A DNA stretch of 64,000 nucleotides from DATELY01 sp035276085 (GTDB lineage: Bacteria > Pseudomonadota > Gammaproteobacteria > Steroidobacterales > Steroidobacteraceae): the NCBI GenBank assembly GCA_035276085.1, contig DATELY010000126.1:1-64000 (forward strand), read 5' to 3'. Position numbers and translations under genes: made by a program. The notes beneath the pieces are model-generated. The model was given only the letters and a program-made list of their open reading frames with translations, searched no databases and had not been told where the DNA came from. Position 1 is the first letter of the stretch; each line of letters begins with the position of its first letter. Below are positions 8,706-16,516 of this stretch, piece by piece.

Positions 8706-10790
8706 GTGCACGCAGCCACCGAGTCGTTCAGCGCCCGCCAGCTTGCGGTACTCGAAAGAGTGGCTGCCGGTGCGCCGCTGCCGGAGTTGTTGCGCGACAT
8801 CGTGGATCTCGTCGAAAGCCAGGCAGCGGGGATGATGTGCTCCATCCTGCTGCTCGATGAGAACCAGCGTCTGCGCAACGGCGCGTTTCGATCTTTGCCA
8901 GCCGCGTATCAACGCGCCATCGAGGGCGAGCTCATCGGTCCGACGGCGGGTTCCTGTGGTGCGGCCGCATTCCTGGCGAAGCGCATCATCGTGACCGATA
9001 TCGAGACGCATCCGAACTGGGAACGCTACCGCACGACTGCGTTGCCCCACGGCCTGCGAGCGTGCTGGTCGACACCCATCTGTTCGCCCGATGGCAAAGT
9101 GCTCGGCACGTTCGCGATCTACTACCGCGAAGTGCGCGCGCCCAACGACGCGGAGATCGCGTGGGTCGACGTCGCATCGCATCTGGCGTCCATCGCCATC
9201 CTGCGTCACCGCAGCGAGGAAGCGGTGCGCACCGGCGAGAATCTGCTCTCAATGATCTTCGGCAGCGTTCAGGATGCCATCATCTATCTGTCGGTCGAGG
9301 GGCCACGGCGCTACCGCATCATCGCCGCCAATCGCGCGCTGCTGACGCTCACACACCTGGAAGAGTCCAAGGTCGTCGGACGGCTGCTGGAAGAAGCGGC
9401 TGCGGATGCGGCACGTCCCGTCCTCATGGAAAAGTACGAGCAAGCGCGCTCGAGCGGCCAGCGCGTGACCTGGGAAGAAACGCATCGATCGATAACAGGC
9501 ACGCGGCACAGCCACATAACGCTTGGCCCGATCCTCGATGCCGACGGCCGGTGTACCAACATGGTCTGTACGGTGCACGACATCACGGCGCTCAAGAATG
9601 CCGAAGCCGAGCATGTGCGCCTGGAGCGCAAACTGCATCAGGCACAACGCCTGCAGTCGCTCGGCACGATGGCCGGCGGCATCGCGCACGACTTCAACAA
9701 CATCATTGCGGCCATCTCGTCCAACGTCGATCTCGCGTTGCTGGATGACGTCGCGCACGGTCAGGTACGCAAGCACCTCTTCGAGGTGCAGAAAGCGGCA
9801 AGCCGTGCGAAGCATCTCGTGCGCCAGATCCTGACCTTCAGCCATCGCGAGCCGCCGGCTCGTGAGCTGTTCGACCCGCTGCCGACGGTGGAAGAGGCGT
9901 TGCTGCTGCTCAACGCGACGCTGCCGCAGCACGTACAGCTCGAGACGCGCCTGGATGCGACGATCCCGACGCTCTGCGGCGATCCGACCCAGTTGCATCA
10001 GTTGGTGATGAACCTCGGCACGAATGCGGCGCGTGCCATCGGCCAGCAGCCCGGCATCATCGAAGTGATGCTCAGCGCAGTCGACCTGAGCGAAGGCACG
10101 CCGCGCCTGGAAAGATTGCGCGCCGGCAGGTACGTCCGCCTGTGTGTCCGCGACACTGGCTGCGGAATGGATGCAGCTACCTTGCAGTGTGCGTTCGATC
10201 CATTCTTCACCACCCGCCCGATGGGGGAAGGCACTGGACTCGGTTTGTCCGTCGTGCATGGCATCGTCGAAGGACACGGCGGTGCAATCGATGTCGAGAG
10301 CGAGCGGGGCAAAGGAACCTCGTTCTCGGTGTACCTGCCGGTCTACGCGCCGGCCGTGAATGCGAAAGTATTGGGCGAGGTGAACTCAGCGCAGGCCGCG
10401 ACCGTGCTGTACGTCGATGACGACGAAGCGCTGGTATTCCTGGCGACACGCGCGCTGACACGGCTGGGATATCACGTCGTCGGATACCTGGATCCGAGTG
10501 CCGCGGTCGAGGATTTTCGTGCCCACCCCAACGATTTCGATGTCGTGATCACGGATGTTTCCATGCCGCAGCTCTCCGGCTCGCAGTTCGCGGCAGAGCT
10601 GTTACAGATCAGGCCCAACATTCCCATCGTCATGATGACGGGCCATGTCCGTCCCGAAGACCAGGAAGCGGCACGCCGGCTGCGCATCAACGACGTCGTG
10701 CGCAAGCCCAGCACGCTGGAAGAGTTCGCGCAGATGCTCGCGCGATGCATGGAAAACCCGCAAAGCGGTGGCGTGAAAACCCCCTCGTAG
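8706..10790 (+). CDS. Hybrid sensor histidine kinase, GAF-PAS-HisKA-HATPase-REC
   Basis: A 694-residue cytoplasmic hybrid kinase with no membrane segment. Order: GAF (about 10-160), PAS (175-295), HisKA-type domain with phospho-His near 328 (MAGGIAHDFNNI), HATPase_c (410-550, with DTGCGMD and GTGLGLSVVHG), and a C-terminal receiver (about 565-685, acidic pocket VDDDE, phospho-Asp in ITDVSMPQ, conserved Lys in VRKPS). The HDFNN box is typical of NtrB-like PAS kinases. The start is GTG 8706; no ATG is in frame nearby. No partner regulator is adjacent, so output may pass through its own receiver. It probably senses a soluble ligand through GAF/PAS. Confidence 0.92.
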   Translation: MHAATESFSARQLAVLERVAAGAPLPELLRDIVDLVESQAAGMMCSILLLDENQRLRNGAFRSLPAAYQRAIEGELIGPTAGSCGAAAFLAKRIIVTDIETHPNWERYRTTALPHGLRACWSTPICSPDGKVLGTFAIYYREVRAPNDAEIAWVDVASHLASIAILRHRSEEAVRTGENLLSMIFGSVQDAIIYLSVEGPRRYRIIAANRALLTLTHLEESKVVGRLLEEAAADAARPVLMEKYEQARSSGQRVTWEETHRSITGTRHSHITLGPILDADGRCTNMVCTVHDITALKNAEAEHVRLERKLHQAQRLQSLGTMAGGIAHDFNNIIAAISSNVDLALLDDVAHGQVRKHLFEVQKAASRAKHLVRQILTFSHREPPARELFDPLPTVEEALLLLNATLPQHVQLETRLDATIPTLCGDPTQLHQLVMNLGTNAARAIGQQPGIIEVMLSAVDLSEGTPRLERLRAGRYVRLCVRDTGCGMDAATLQCAFDPFFTTRPMGEGTGLGLSVVHGIVEGHGGAIDVESERGKGTSFSVYLPVYAPAVNAKVLGEVNSAQAATVLYVDDDEALVFLATRALTRLGYHVVGYLDPSAAVEDFRAHPNDFDVVITDVSMPQLSGSQFAAELLQIRPNIPIVMMTGHVRPEDQEAARRLRINDVVRKPSTLEEFAQMLARCMENPQSGGVKTPS

Positions 10791-11024
10791 CGAAGCACGG
10801 CAGGCAGGCGGCAAGCGCACTGCCAGCGGCCGCGGCTGCCGTCATCGCGTGTGCGTTGTGTGCGCCAGCTCAAGGTTTCGTTGCATGCACTGCAACGATC
10901 GCCGCCACCCGCTGAAGTAATCCGCTCATCGGCCGCTTTCGAGCAAACACCATTGCGTGACCGCGACAACCCTTATGTCGCGTGCGCAGCGTCGTATCGA
11001 ATCAACTCAAAGCGGAGACTCACT

Positions 11025-11213
11025 ATGGCTCAGCAACGTCGCAGTGGACGCAGCGGCATTCTTGCTCTGGCTCTTCTCTCGACACTGGCTGCCTGCAGCG
11101 GCGGCTCCAGCGGCTCCGGCGACTCCCCGGGCTCGAACGACCAGCCCGCCGCCATTCAAGGCGTAGCCACTCCCAGCAGCGTCGCCGTCGTCACCGCGAC
11201 GAACGCCAGCTGA
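11025..11213 (+). CDS. Small lipoprotein, upstream partner of the 748-aa secreted protein
   Basis: A 62-residue peptide with a lipoprotein signal: basic N-terminus (MAQQRRSGRSG), hydrophobic core, and lipobox LAAC with Cys near residue 24, followed by a Gly/Ser/Pro-rich stretch (CSGGSSGSGDSPGSNDQP). The start is ATG 11025, preceded by GGAG. The mature peptide would be only about 38 residues, mostly linker-like. It ends 30 bases before the large secreted protein and is probably co-transcribed with it. No family recognised. Its composition fits a membrane-tethered tail or a small processing/anchoring partner, which is speculation. Confidence 0.7.
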   Translation: MAQQRRSGRSGILALALLSTLAACSGGSSGSGDSPGSNDQPAAIQGVATPSSVAVVTATNAS

Positions 11214-11243
11214 TCACTCGCTCGAACCCGTCCGGAGTCCGTC

Positions 11244-13490
11244 ATGAGAATCGTCAATCGCTATTCGATCTCCGTGCTCGCAGCACTGGTGCATGCAACG
11301 CTGGCAGCGGCCGCGCCCAGCTCGAACTCCAGCTATGCCACCGATGCGCAGAACAGCTACGTGGAGGATGAAACCTCGCGCGGCATCGGTCAGGTGAACA
11401 TGATCACCTGCATCATGTCCGCGTTGAAGGCCGATGCGCTCGTCAACGAAGGCCCCTACAACGCGCTCGTCGATGAAACCAAGTGCGATCCGAGCGCGCG
11501 CGCGGAGAGCTCCAGCACACAGGGCTCGAGCTTCATGAACGCGACGGTCAATGCGACGCGTGCATCGAACGACGATCCGATGATCGCGAAGGTCTGGATC
11601 GATGAGGAAGATGAAGGCGAGCACATGCAGATCCTCGTGCACGTCGCGGCGGAAGAAGCACCATCGACCGCCAACCCCTACGGCCTCTTCCGCGTCGACT
11701 ATTGCGGCTCGCCCGATGGCGCCAGCTGCATGATGAGCGGGTTCCTGGAAGGCAGCGACAGCGGTATCCGCTACTACGAAAACGAAGGCGACGGCGGCAG
11801 CACCAAGGCGCTGCGCCTGAACGCCACGGGCACGACCGCCGGCAGCGGCCGCCTGCAGATCGACAGCGACTGGGAACAGGGCGAATACGATTTCGCGTAC
11901 AACGCCACGCTGTTCCGCCGCTCCGACGGCAACAACGATCAGTGCTTCAGCCGCGACGCGTCCGACCCCGACACGGGCTTCTCGGTGTGGCGCTACGGCT
12001 TGTACGACGCCACCACGGGCGAGCGCATCACGCGCAACTCCGGTTTCCCGATCGAGTACACGACGGGCGGTCAGACCTATCACGGCTACCTGGGCTACTA
12101 CGGCTTGTCGTTGCCGTTCGAGGCGATGAGCGCGATGGAGAGCGGCAGCACCGTGCAGAAGGTCGATTACGGCCAGGGCGCCGCGCCGACGAAGACCGAC
12201 TACACCGTCGTCAAGGCACCCGGCAAGCTGACCAAGTACACGCGCCAGGAGCGCACGTTGCAGAGCATCGACAAGGTCAAGTTCACGACCTTCATCGGCA
12301 ACAACGCGGGCTCGTTCTTCGCCGGTGCAACGCCCAACACGCAGTACGAGCTGTATTGGGATGATGCCAATAGCGAGTTCAAAGTCTCCGGCCAGATGAA
12401 CTGCAGCGAGAACGGCTGCTTCACCTCGAGCTTTCCGAATGGCGAGACGAAGTCAGTGGCGGTCTCCTTCTGGCAGAACATGGGCGGTGTGCAGGGCTGG
12501 TCGCAGTCACTGGGCGGCGAGGTGTTCATCAACCTGCAGGGTGCGAGCAGCGTCGACTCGGCGATCACCGAAGTCGTCTACCGCAAGCAGGATCTCGTCT
12601 ATCCATCCGATCTGCCTGCCACGTTGTTCTGCGTGCGTGACTGTCCGACGGCGGCCAGCATGAGCGCGTTCTTCGAATCCAACAGCGGCAGCTCGCCGTT
12701 CTACGGCATCACGGCCAACAACTGGAATCAGACTCAGCCCGCCGACGTCGTCCAGTATCACACCGATAGTGCTGTCGCATTGTTGCTGGATGCGGCCAAT
12801 GAACCCGTGACGTTCACGAACAAGGAAGCGCTCGCAGAGCAGCCTCAGTATCAGCACGGTGTGCGCAGCGGTCGTCTCTTCACGACCCTGGCTGCAGCGG
12901 AGTGCGCCAACGGTTCCAACACGTACTGCGACTACAAGGTCAACGAGCTCGACGTGTACTACCAATGGGAAACCGGCCCGCAGCCGTTCAACCAGTTCGC
13001 CGCGGTGAAGAACGCATCCGGCGAGTTCGTTGCCTTCGATGCACCGTTGAACGTCAACTTCCAGGTGCCGAATGCAGCGGCGTACGGCGAGTTCGCAGGT
13101 CAGACGCTGGTGCTGCAGTACGGCGGTTTCGGCGACCTGTGGGGCATCCCCGGCAAGTGCGTGTCGCGCTCGACCAATGAAGCAGTGGATTGCAGCGAGC
13201 AGAACTCGCGCTACGTCGCAGCCTTCATGATTCCGTTCGACTCCGTCGTCGGCCGCGTGAGCGGCGAGTCGGGCGAGTACCTCGTGAAGTGGCTCGAGCG
13301 CGAGATCCGCTTCGCCAGCAAGGACGCCAGCGTGTGCACGGGCGCGGGCCTCGAGCTGTCGACCGGCCTGACGCTGCCCACGGCAGCGGACTTGAAAAAC
13401 CCGAGCGACCCGAGCTCCGACATCTACATCGGTGACAAGCCCACGGTTACGGATGCGCCGCGCGTGATCCATGGGGATGTGAAGTTCTGA
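11244..13490 (+). CDS. Large secreted protein of unknown family
   Basis: A 748-residue protein with a Sec signal peptide (about 1-24, ending LAAAA). The mature part is acidic, rich in Gly, Ser, Thr, Asn and aromatic residues, and has scattered Cys often in close pairs (DYCGSPDGASC, NCSENGC, FCVRDC, CANGSNTYC) that could form periplasmic disulfides. No catalytic motif, transmembrane segment, LPXTG or autotransporter barrel was seen, and the C-terminus ends plainly in GDVKF. The composition resembles all-beta cell-surface or secreted proteins. A small lipoprotein gene precedes it and a strong hairpin run follows. I do not recognise the family; function unknown. Confidence 0.85.
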   Translation: MRIVNRYSISVLAALVHATLAAAAPSSNSSYATDAQNSYVEDETSRGIGQVNMITCIMSALKADALVNEGPYNALVDETKCDPSARAESSSTQGSSFMNATVNATRASNDDPMIAKVWIDEEDEGEHMQILVHVAAEEAPSTANPYGLFRVDYCGSPDGASCMMSGFLEGSDSGIRYYENEGDGGSTKALRLNATGTTAGSGRLQIDSDWEQGEYDFAYNATLFRRSDGNNDQCFSRDASDPDTGFSVWRYGLYDATTGERITRNSGFPIEYTTGGQTYHGYLGYYGLSLPFEAMSAMESGSTVQKVDYGQGAAPTKTDYTVVKAPGKLTKYTRQERTLQSIDKVKFTTFIGNNAGSFFAGATPNTQYELYWDDANSEFKVSGQMNCSENGCFTSSFPNGETKSVAVSFWQNMGGVQGWSQSLGGEVFINLQGASSVDSAITEVVYRKQDLVYPSDLPATLFCVRDCPTAASMSAFFESNSGSSPFYGITANNWNQTQPADVVQYHTDSAVALLLDAANEPVTFTNKEALAEQPQYQHGVRSGRLFTTLAAAECANGSNTYCDYKVNELDVYYQWETGPQPFNQFAAVKNASGEFVAFDAPLNVNFQVPNAAAYGEFAGQTLVLQYGGFGDLWGIPGKCVSRSTNEAVDCSEQNSRYVAAFMIPFDSVVGRVSGESGEYLVKWLEREIRFASKDASVCTGAGLELSTGLTLPTAADLKNPSDPSSDIYIGDKPTVTDAPRVIHGDVKF

Positions 13491-13522
13491 CGCAGACTCG
13501 AGCTTGCCCCCACCCGAACCGG

Positions 13523-13672
13523 GTGTTGAAAAAGTGCTGTCCTGCACTTTTTCAACGTCGCTTGCGAAAGGTGTGACTTTCGCGCGCTCCCGCAATCAAG
13601 CGCTTGACGCGCATGATTGCGCCGGGCCATCCGTGGCCCGGCTATAGCAGGCTGTTTTTCAACAGCCTGCTA
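13523..13672. repeat. Run of five consecutive hairpins
   Basis: Five stem-loops in 150 bases: H1 13525-13556 (arms GTTGAAAAAGTGC), H2 13564-13583 (GCGAAAG/CTTTCGC), H3 13591-13621 (CGCAATCA/TGATTGCG), H4 13621-13642 (GCCGGGCCA/TGGCCCGGC), H5 13645-13672 (TAGCAGGCTGTT/AACAGCCTGCTA). The outer ends share TGTTGAAAAA / TTTTTCAACA as an inverted repeat. It may terminate the 748-aa gene and could be a degenerate miniature mobile element. Confidence 0.75.
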
Positions 13673-13790
13673 ACCCTCCCCCGCTGCGCAGGGGAGGGGA
13701 CCTGAATGAAGGGGATGAGCACGACGTACTAACACCGCATTTCCCTTCCCTCCCCTGCGCAGCGGGGGAGGGCCAGGGTGGGGGCTTCTT
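13672..13790. repeat. Inverted pair of R1 palindromic repeats
   Basis: Two R1 units in opposite orientation, CCCTCCCCC..GGGGAGGGG at 13674-13698 and TCCCTCCCC..GGGGGAGGG at 13746-13772, separated by about 45 bases of unremarkable sequence. The same head-to-head arrangement recurs at 55014-55134. Confidence 0.8.
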
Positions 13791-13980
13791 CCGCGAAGCG
13801 TCCTCACCCCCTGAGCCTCTACCAACAAACCTCTCCTGCTCCGATATGTCGATCACTCCTCGCCGGATCGTCTTCCATGGGACGCATGTTGAAGATGACG
13901 AAGCTGGACATCGCAGCGCTCAAGAACGCAGCGGACGCGAGCTAGTGAATCGTTAACGATCGCTTCAATAGTCGTTGATG
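13791..13980. other. Intergenic stretch with no recognised feature
   Basis: Between the R1 pair and the R2 repeat there is no credible gene: only short frames without ribosome sites. One short frame ending near 13944 (ATGGGACGCATGTTGAAGATG onward) has no family resemblance. Nothing else was found. Confidence 0.5.
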
Positions 13981-14073
13981 CGTCCCTTCCCTTGCGGAGC
14001 GGGGGCCGCTCCTGCGCATCCCTGCGCCCGCGCCATTCGTGCGTCCTGCACATCAGAAGGGGAGGATGGGGGT
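13981..14073. repeat. Dispersed 93-bp repeat R2, copy 1
   Basis: This block, with core CATTCGTGCGTCCTGCACAT followed by CAGAAGG and AGGATGGGGG, recurs in the same orientation at 31172-31265 with only scattered differences. Both copies lie in intergenic space next to other repeats. No protein is evident in it. Confidence 0.8.
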
Positions 14074-14176
14074 CCTTCCGAAGGAAGTGTTGCGGTTCGC
14101 TAGTGCTGCGGACTCTGCACCAAGGCCGTGCTTCGCTTACCATGGGTCGCCTCAACAGGTTCACACGGGAGGATCG

Positions 14177-14698
14177 ATGGCTATCACGCTGTACGACGCG
14201 ACGGTGTTGGGATTCATGCAGACCGTCAATGCGATGGAAGGGGTCATGGCACGTGCCCTCGAGCACTGCACGCAGGCGGGTGTTGCTGCGAATGACCTGG
14301 TGGAAGCGCGCCTGATCGCGGACATGCTGCCGTTTCGCTTTCAGATCCTGTCCGTCATTCAGCATTCGGTCGGTGCGCTCGAAGGCGCGAAGCGCGGCGA
14401 GTTCGGGCCGCCGGGCGAGTCCCCGCCGCTCGACTATGCCGCCCTCCAGAACGCGCTGGCACGGGCAAGCACGCAGCTTGCGAGCTACTCGCCAGCCGAT
14501 ATCAATGAGCTGGAAGGTCGCGACGTCGTGCTCAAGCTGCCGAGCATGTCGCTCCCCTTCACCGCGGCGAACTTCTTACTGTCGCTCTCGGTGCCGAACT
14601 TCCATTTCCACGCCGCCACCGCGTACGACATCCTGCGCATGAAGGGCGTGCCGCTCGGCAAGCGGGACTATCTGGGGTCCTTGCGCATCTCGCGCTGA
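14177..14698 (+). CDS. DUF1993 family protein
   Basis: A 173-residue protein matching the DUF1993 family, predicted to be an all-alpha four-helix bundle related to DinB-like proteins. Recognisable stretches are the N-terminal LYDATVLGFMQTVNAMEGVM, the central ARLIADMLPFRFQI and the C-terminal NFHFHAATAYDILRMKGVPLGKRDYLG. The start is ATG 14177 with GGGAGG seven bases upstream; upstream in-frame codons run through the R2 repeat and are rejected. Function is unknown. The histidines in NFHFH could bind metal, as in DinB-fold enzymes, but this is unproven. An MFS transporter follows after 21 bases, so they may be co-transcribed. Confidence 0.85.
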   Translation: MAITLYDATVLGFMQTVNAMEGVMARALEHCTQAGVAANDLVEARLIADMLPFRFQILSVIQHSVGALEGAKRGEFGPPGESPPLDYAALQNALARASTQLASYSPADINELEGRDVVLKLPSMSLPFTAANFLLSLSVPNFHFHAATAYDILRMKGVPLGKRDYLGSLRISR

Positions 14699-14719
14699 GT
14701 TTCCGCGGGCCGACAACAC

Positions 14720-16054
14720 TTGGACGTGCATCGGCAGCCCGTCCCCGACAGTCGCGATCGTGAGCCGTCCGCGCTGACGGCTCGTCGCCGGCTCGTCTCC
14801 ATCTTCGGTGGTTCGGTTGGCAATCTGGTCGAGTGGTACGACTGGTATACCTACGCGGCATTCTCACTCTATTTCGCCGGCGCCTTCTTCCCACCCGCGG
14901 ATCAAACCGCGCAGTTGCTGAATGCAGCCGCCATCTTCGCCGTCGGCTTCCTCGTGCGTCCTCTGGGCGGCTGGCTGATGGGTCGATACGCCGACCGCAA
15001 CGGCCGCAAGGCCGCGCTGACGCTGTCGGTGACGCTCATGTGTTTCGGCTCGCTCGTCATCGCCTGCACGCCGGGTTACGACCGCATCGGCGTGTGGGCG
15101 CCGGTGCTGCTGGTCTGTGCGCGTTTGCTGCAAGGATTCAGTGTCGGCGGCGAGTACGGCACGAGTGCCACCTATCTGAGCGAGGTCGCCACGCGCGAAC
15201 ATCGCGGTTTCTATTCCAGCTTTCAGTACGTCACGCTGATCATGGGCCAGCTGCTGGCCGTCGGCGTGTTGCTCGTCCTGCAGTTCCTCGTGCTGACCCC
15301 GCAGGAGCTCGGCGCCTGGGGCTGGCGCATTCCATTCGCGATCGGGGCGATGTGTGCGCTCGTGGCGTTCTACCTGCGCCGGAACATCGCGGAAACGGAA
15401 GCCTTCGCCACGACCAACACGCGCACCGAGCACGCGGGTCAGTTGCAGTTGCTATGGCGCTATCCGCGCGAAGTGTCGATCGTCATCGGGCTCACCATGG
15501 GTGGCACGGTGGCCTTCTACACCTACACCACGTACATGCAGAAGTTTCTCGTCAACACCGTGGGCCTCTCACGCCCGCAGTCCACCGTCATGTCCGCGAT
15601 CACCCTGTTCCTCTTCATGCTGCTGCAGCCGCTGCTGGGTGCGCTCTCGGACCGCATCGGTCGCCGCCCGCTCCTGATGGCCTTCGGTGTGCTGGGTACG
15701 CTTGGCACCGTTCCGCTCATGACGATGCTGGCCAGCACTCGCGACGCCGTCACAGCGTTCATGCTCATCATGAGCGCCCTCATCGTCGTCTCCGGCTATA
15801 CGTCCATCAACGCAGTCGTAAAGGCCGAGCTGTTCCCAGCCGAGATCCGTGCCCTGGGTGTGGGCCTGCCGTATGCGATCACGGTCTCGCTCTTCGGCGG
15901 CACGGCCGAATACGTCGCGCTGTGGTTCAAGTCGATCGGCCGCGAATACCTGTTCTATTGGTACGTGACGGCGTGCATCGCGTGCTCGCTGGTCGTGTAC
16001 GCAACGATGCGGGAGACGCAGCGGCATTCACGGATCGAAGAGCCGGCGAGCTGA
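14720..16054 (+). CDS. MHS-family MFS transporter (organic acid:H+ symporter type)
   Basis: A 444-residue, 12-TM major facilitator of the metabolite:H+ symporter family, resembling KgtP and ProP-type permeases. Signatures are the N-terminal GNLVEWYDWYTYAAFSLYFA helix, the loop 2-3 motif GGWLMGRYADRNGRKAAL, and the second-half repeat LGALSDRIGRRPLL. Likely substrates are dicarboxylates or related organic acids, but specificity cannot be read from sequence. The start is TTG at 14720; a GTG two codons later is an alternative. It follows DUF1993 closely and is followed by 220 bases of non-coding DNA. Confidence 0.87.
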   Translation: MDVHRQPVPDSRDREPSALTARRRLVSIFGGSVGNLVEWYDWYTYAAFSLYFAGAFFPPADQTAQLLNAAAIFAVGFLVRPLGGWLMGRYADRNGRKAALTLSVTLMCFGSLVIACTPGYDRIGVWAPVLLVCARLLQGFSVGGEYGTSATYLSEVATREHRGFYSSFQYVTLIMGQLLAVGVLLVLQFLVLTPQELGAWGWRIPFAIGAMCALVAFYLRRNIAETEAFATTNTRTEHAGQLQLLWRYPREVSIVIGLTMGGTVAFYTYTTYMQKFLVNTVGLSRPQSTVMSAITLFLFMLLQPLLGALSDRIGRRPLLMAFGVLGTLGTVPLMTMLASTRDAVTAFMLIMSALIVVSGYTSINAVVKAELFPAEIRALGVGLPYAITVSLFGGTAEYVALWFKSIGREYLFYWYVTACIACSLVVYATMRETQRHSRIEEPAS

Positions 16055-16235
16055 CGGTTCAGGGTGATTCCCATCTGGAGCATCCAGCGAATCATCGCGA
16101 TACGCCGCAAATCCTTGCACGTGACGTCGGCGCAGAGCACTGCTTGCAGGCCACAGGTTGGGGTGCCGCGTCGCGTTCACGCTTACGGCGCGGCGAACTG
16201 CGATGTGATAGCGTCGGTTCGGGAACTACAGGTAA

Positions 16236-16251
16236 GGGACCGTACGTTCCC
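16236..16251. promoter_or_regulatory. Near-palindrome upstream of small hypothetical gene
   Basis: GGGACCGTACGTTCCC is palindromic except for one pair, and a related GGGAAC lies at 16221-16226. It sits about 27 bases before the ATG at 16278, where a repressor site could be. Candidate operator only. Confidence 0.3.
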
Positions 16252-16277
16252 TATTAGTGCACTCAGGGGAAGTTTGC

Positions 16278-16502
16278 ATGTTCTGGTTCGTGATACGGGA
16301 CGCGGCGGGCGAGATCCTCGAGGTCACGCCCTGCGCGGATGAAGCATCCGCTCAGTTGGAGCGCATGCAGAAGGCCATCAAGGCCTGGCAGAACCGCGGC
16401 GATCAGGCCGTGCAACTCGATCATCTCAAGTACCGGCTGACTTCCTTCGACGGCAACGTTCGCGTGCTGTCCATCGAGCCGGATTCGCCGGAGTTGAAAT
16501 AA
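16278..16502 (+). CDS. Conserved small hypothetical protein (74 aa)
   Basis: A 74-residue, charged, soluble protein: a short beta-hairpin-like N-terminus (FWFVIRDAAGEILEVTP), a helix (EASAQLERMQKAIKAWQNRG) and a C-terminal strand region (RVLSIEPDSPELK). The ATG at 16278 follows GGGGAA at a good distance; an ATG seven codons upstream is less suitable. Convergent with the LplT-PlsC gene, 14 bases away. I do not recognise a family. Compact size and clean start support a real gene. Confidence 0.6.
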   Translation: MFWFVIRDAAGEILEVTPCADEASAQLERMQKAIKAWQNRGDQAVQLDHLKYRLTSFDGNVRVLSIEPDSPELK

Positions 16503-16516
16503 ATCCGCCGCGGCCC

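Noticed and set aside
11214..12083. Minus-strand frame opposite the secreted protein (289 codons)
   Set aside because: No start signal or family similarity, composition typical of antisense frames; the plus-strand gene has a signal peptide and proper boundaries.
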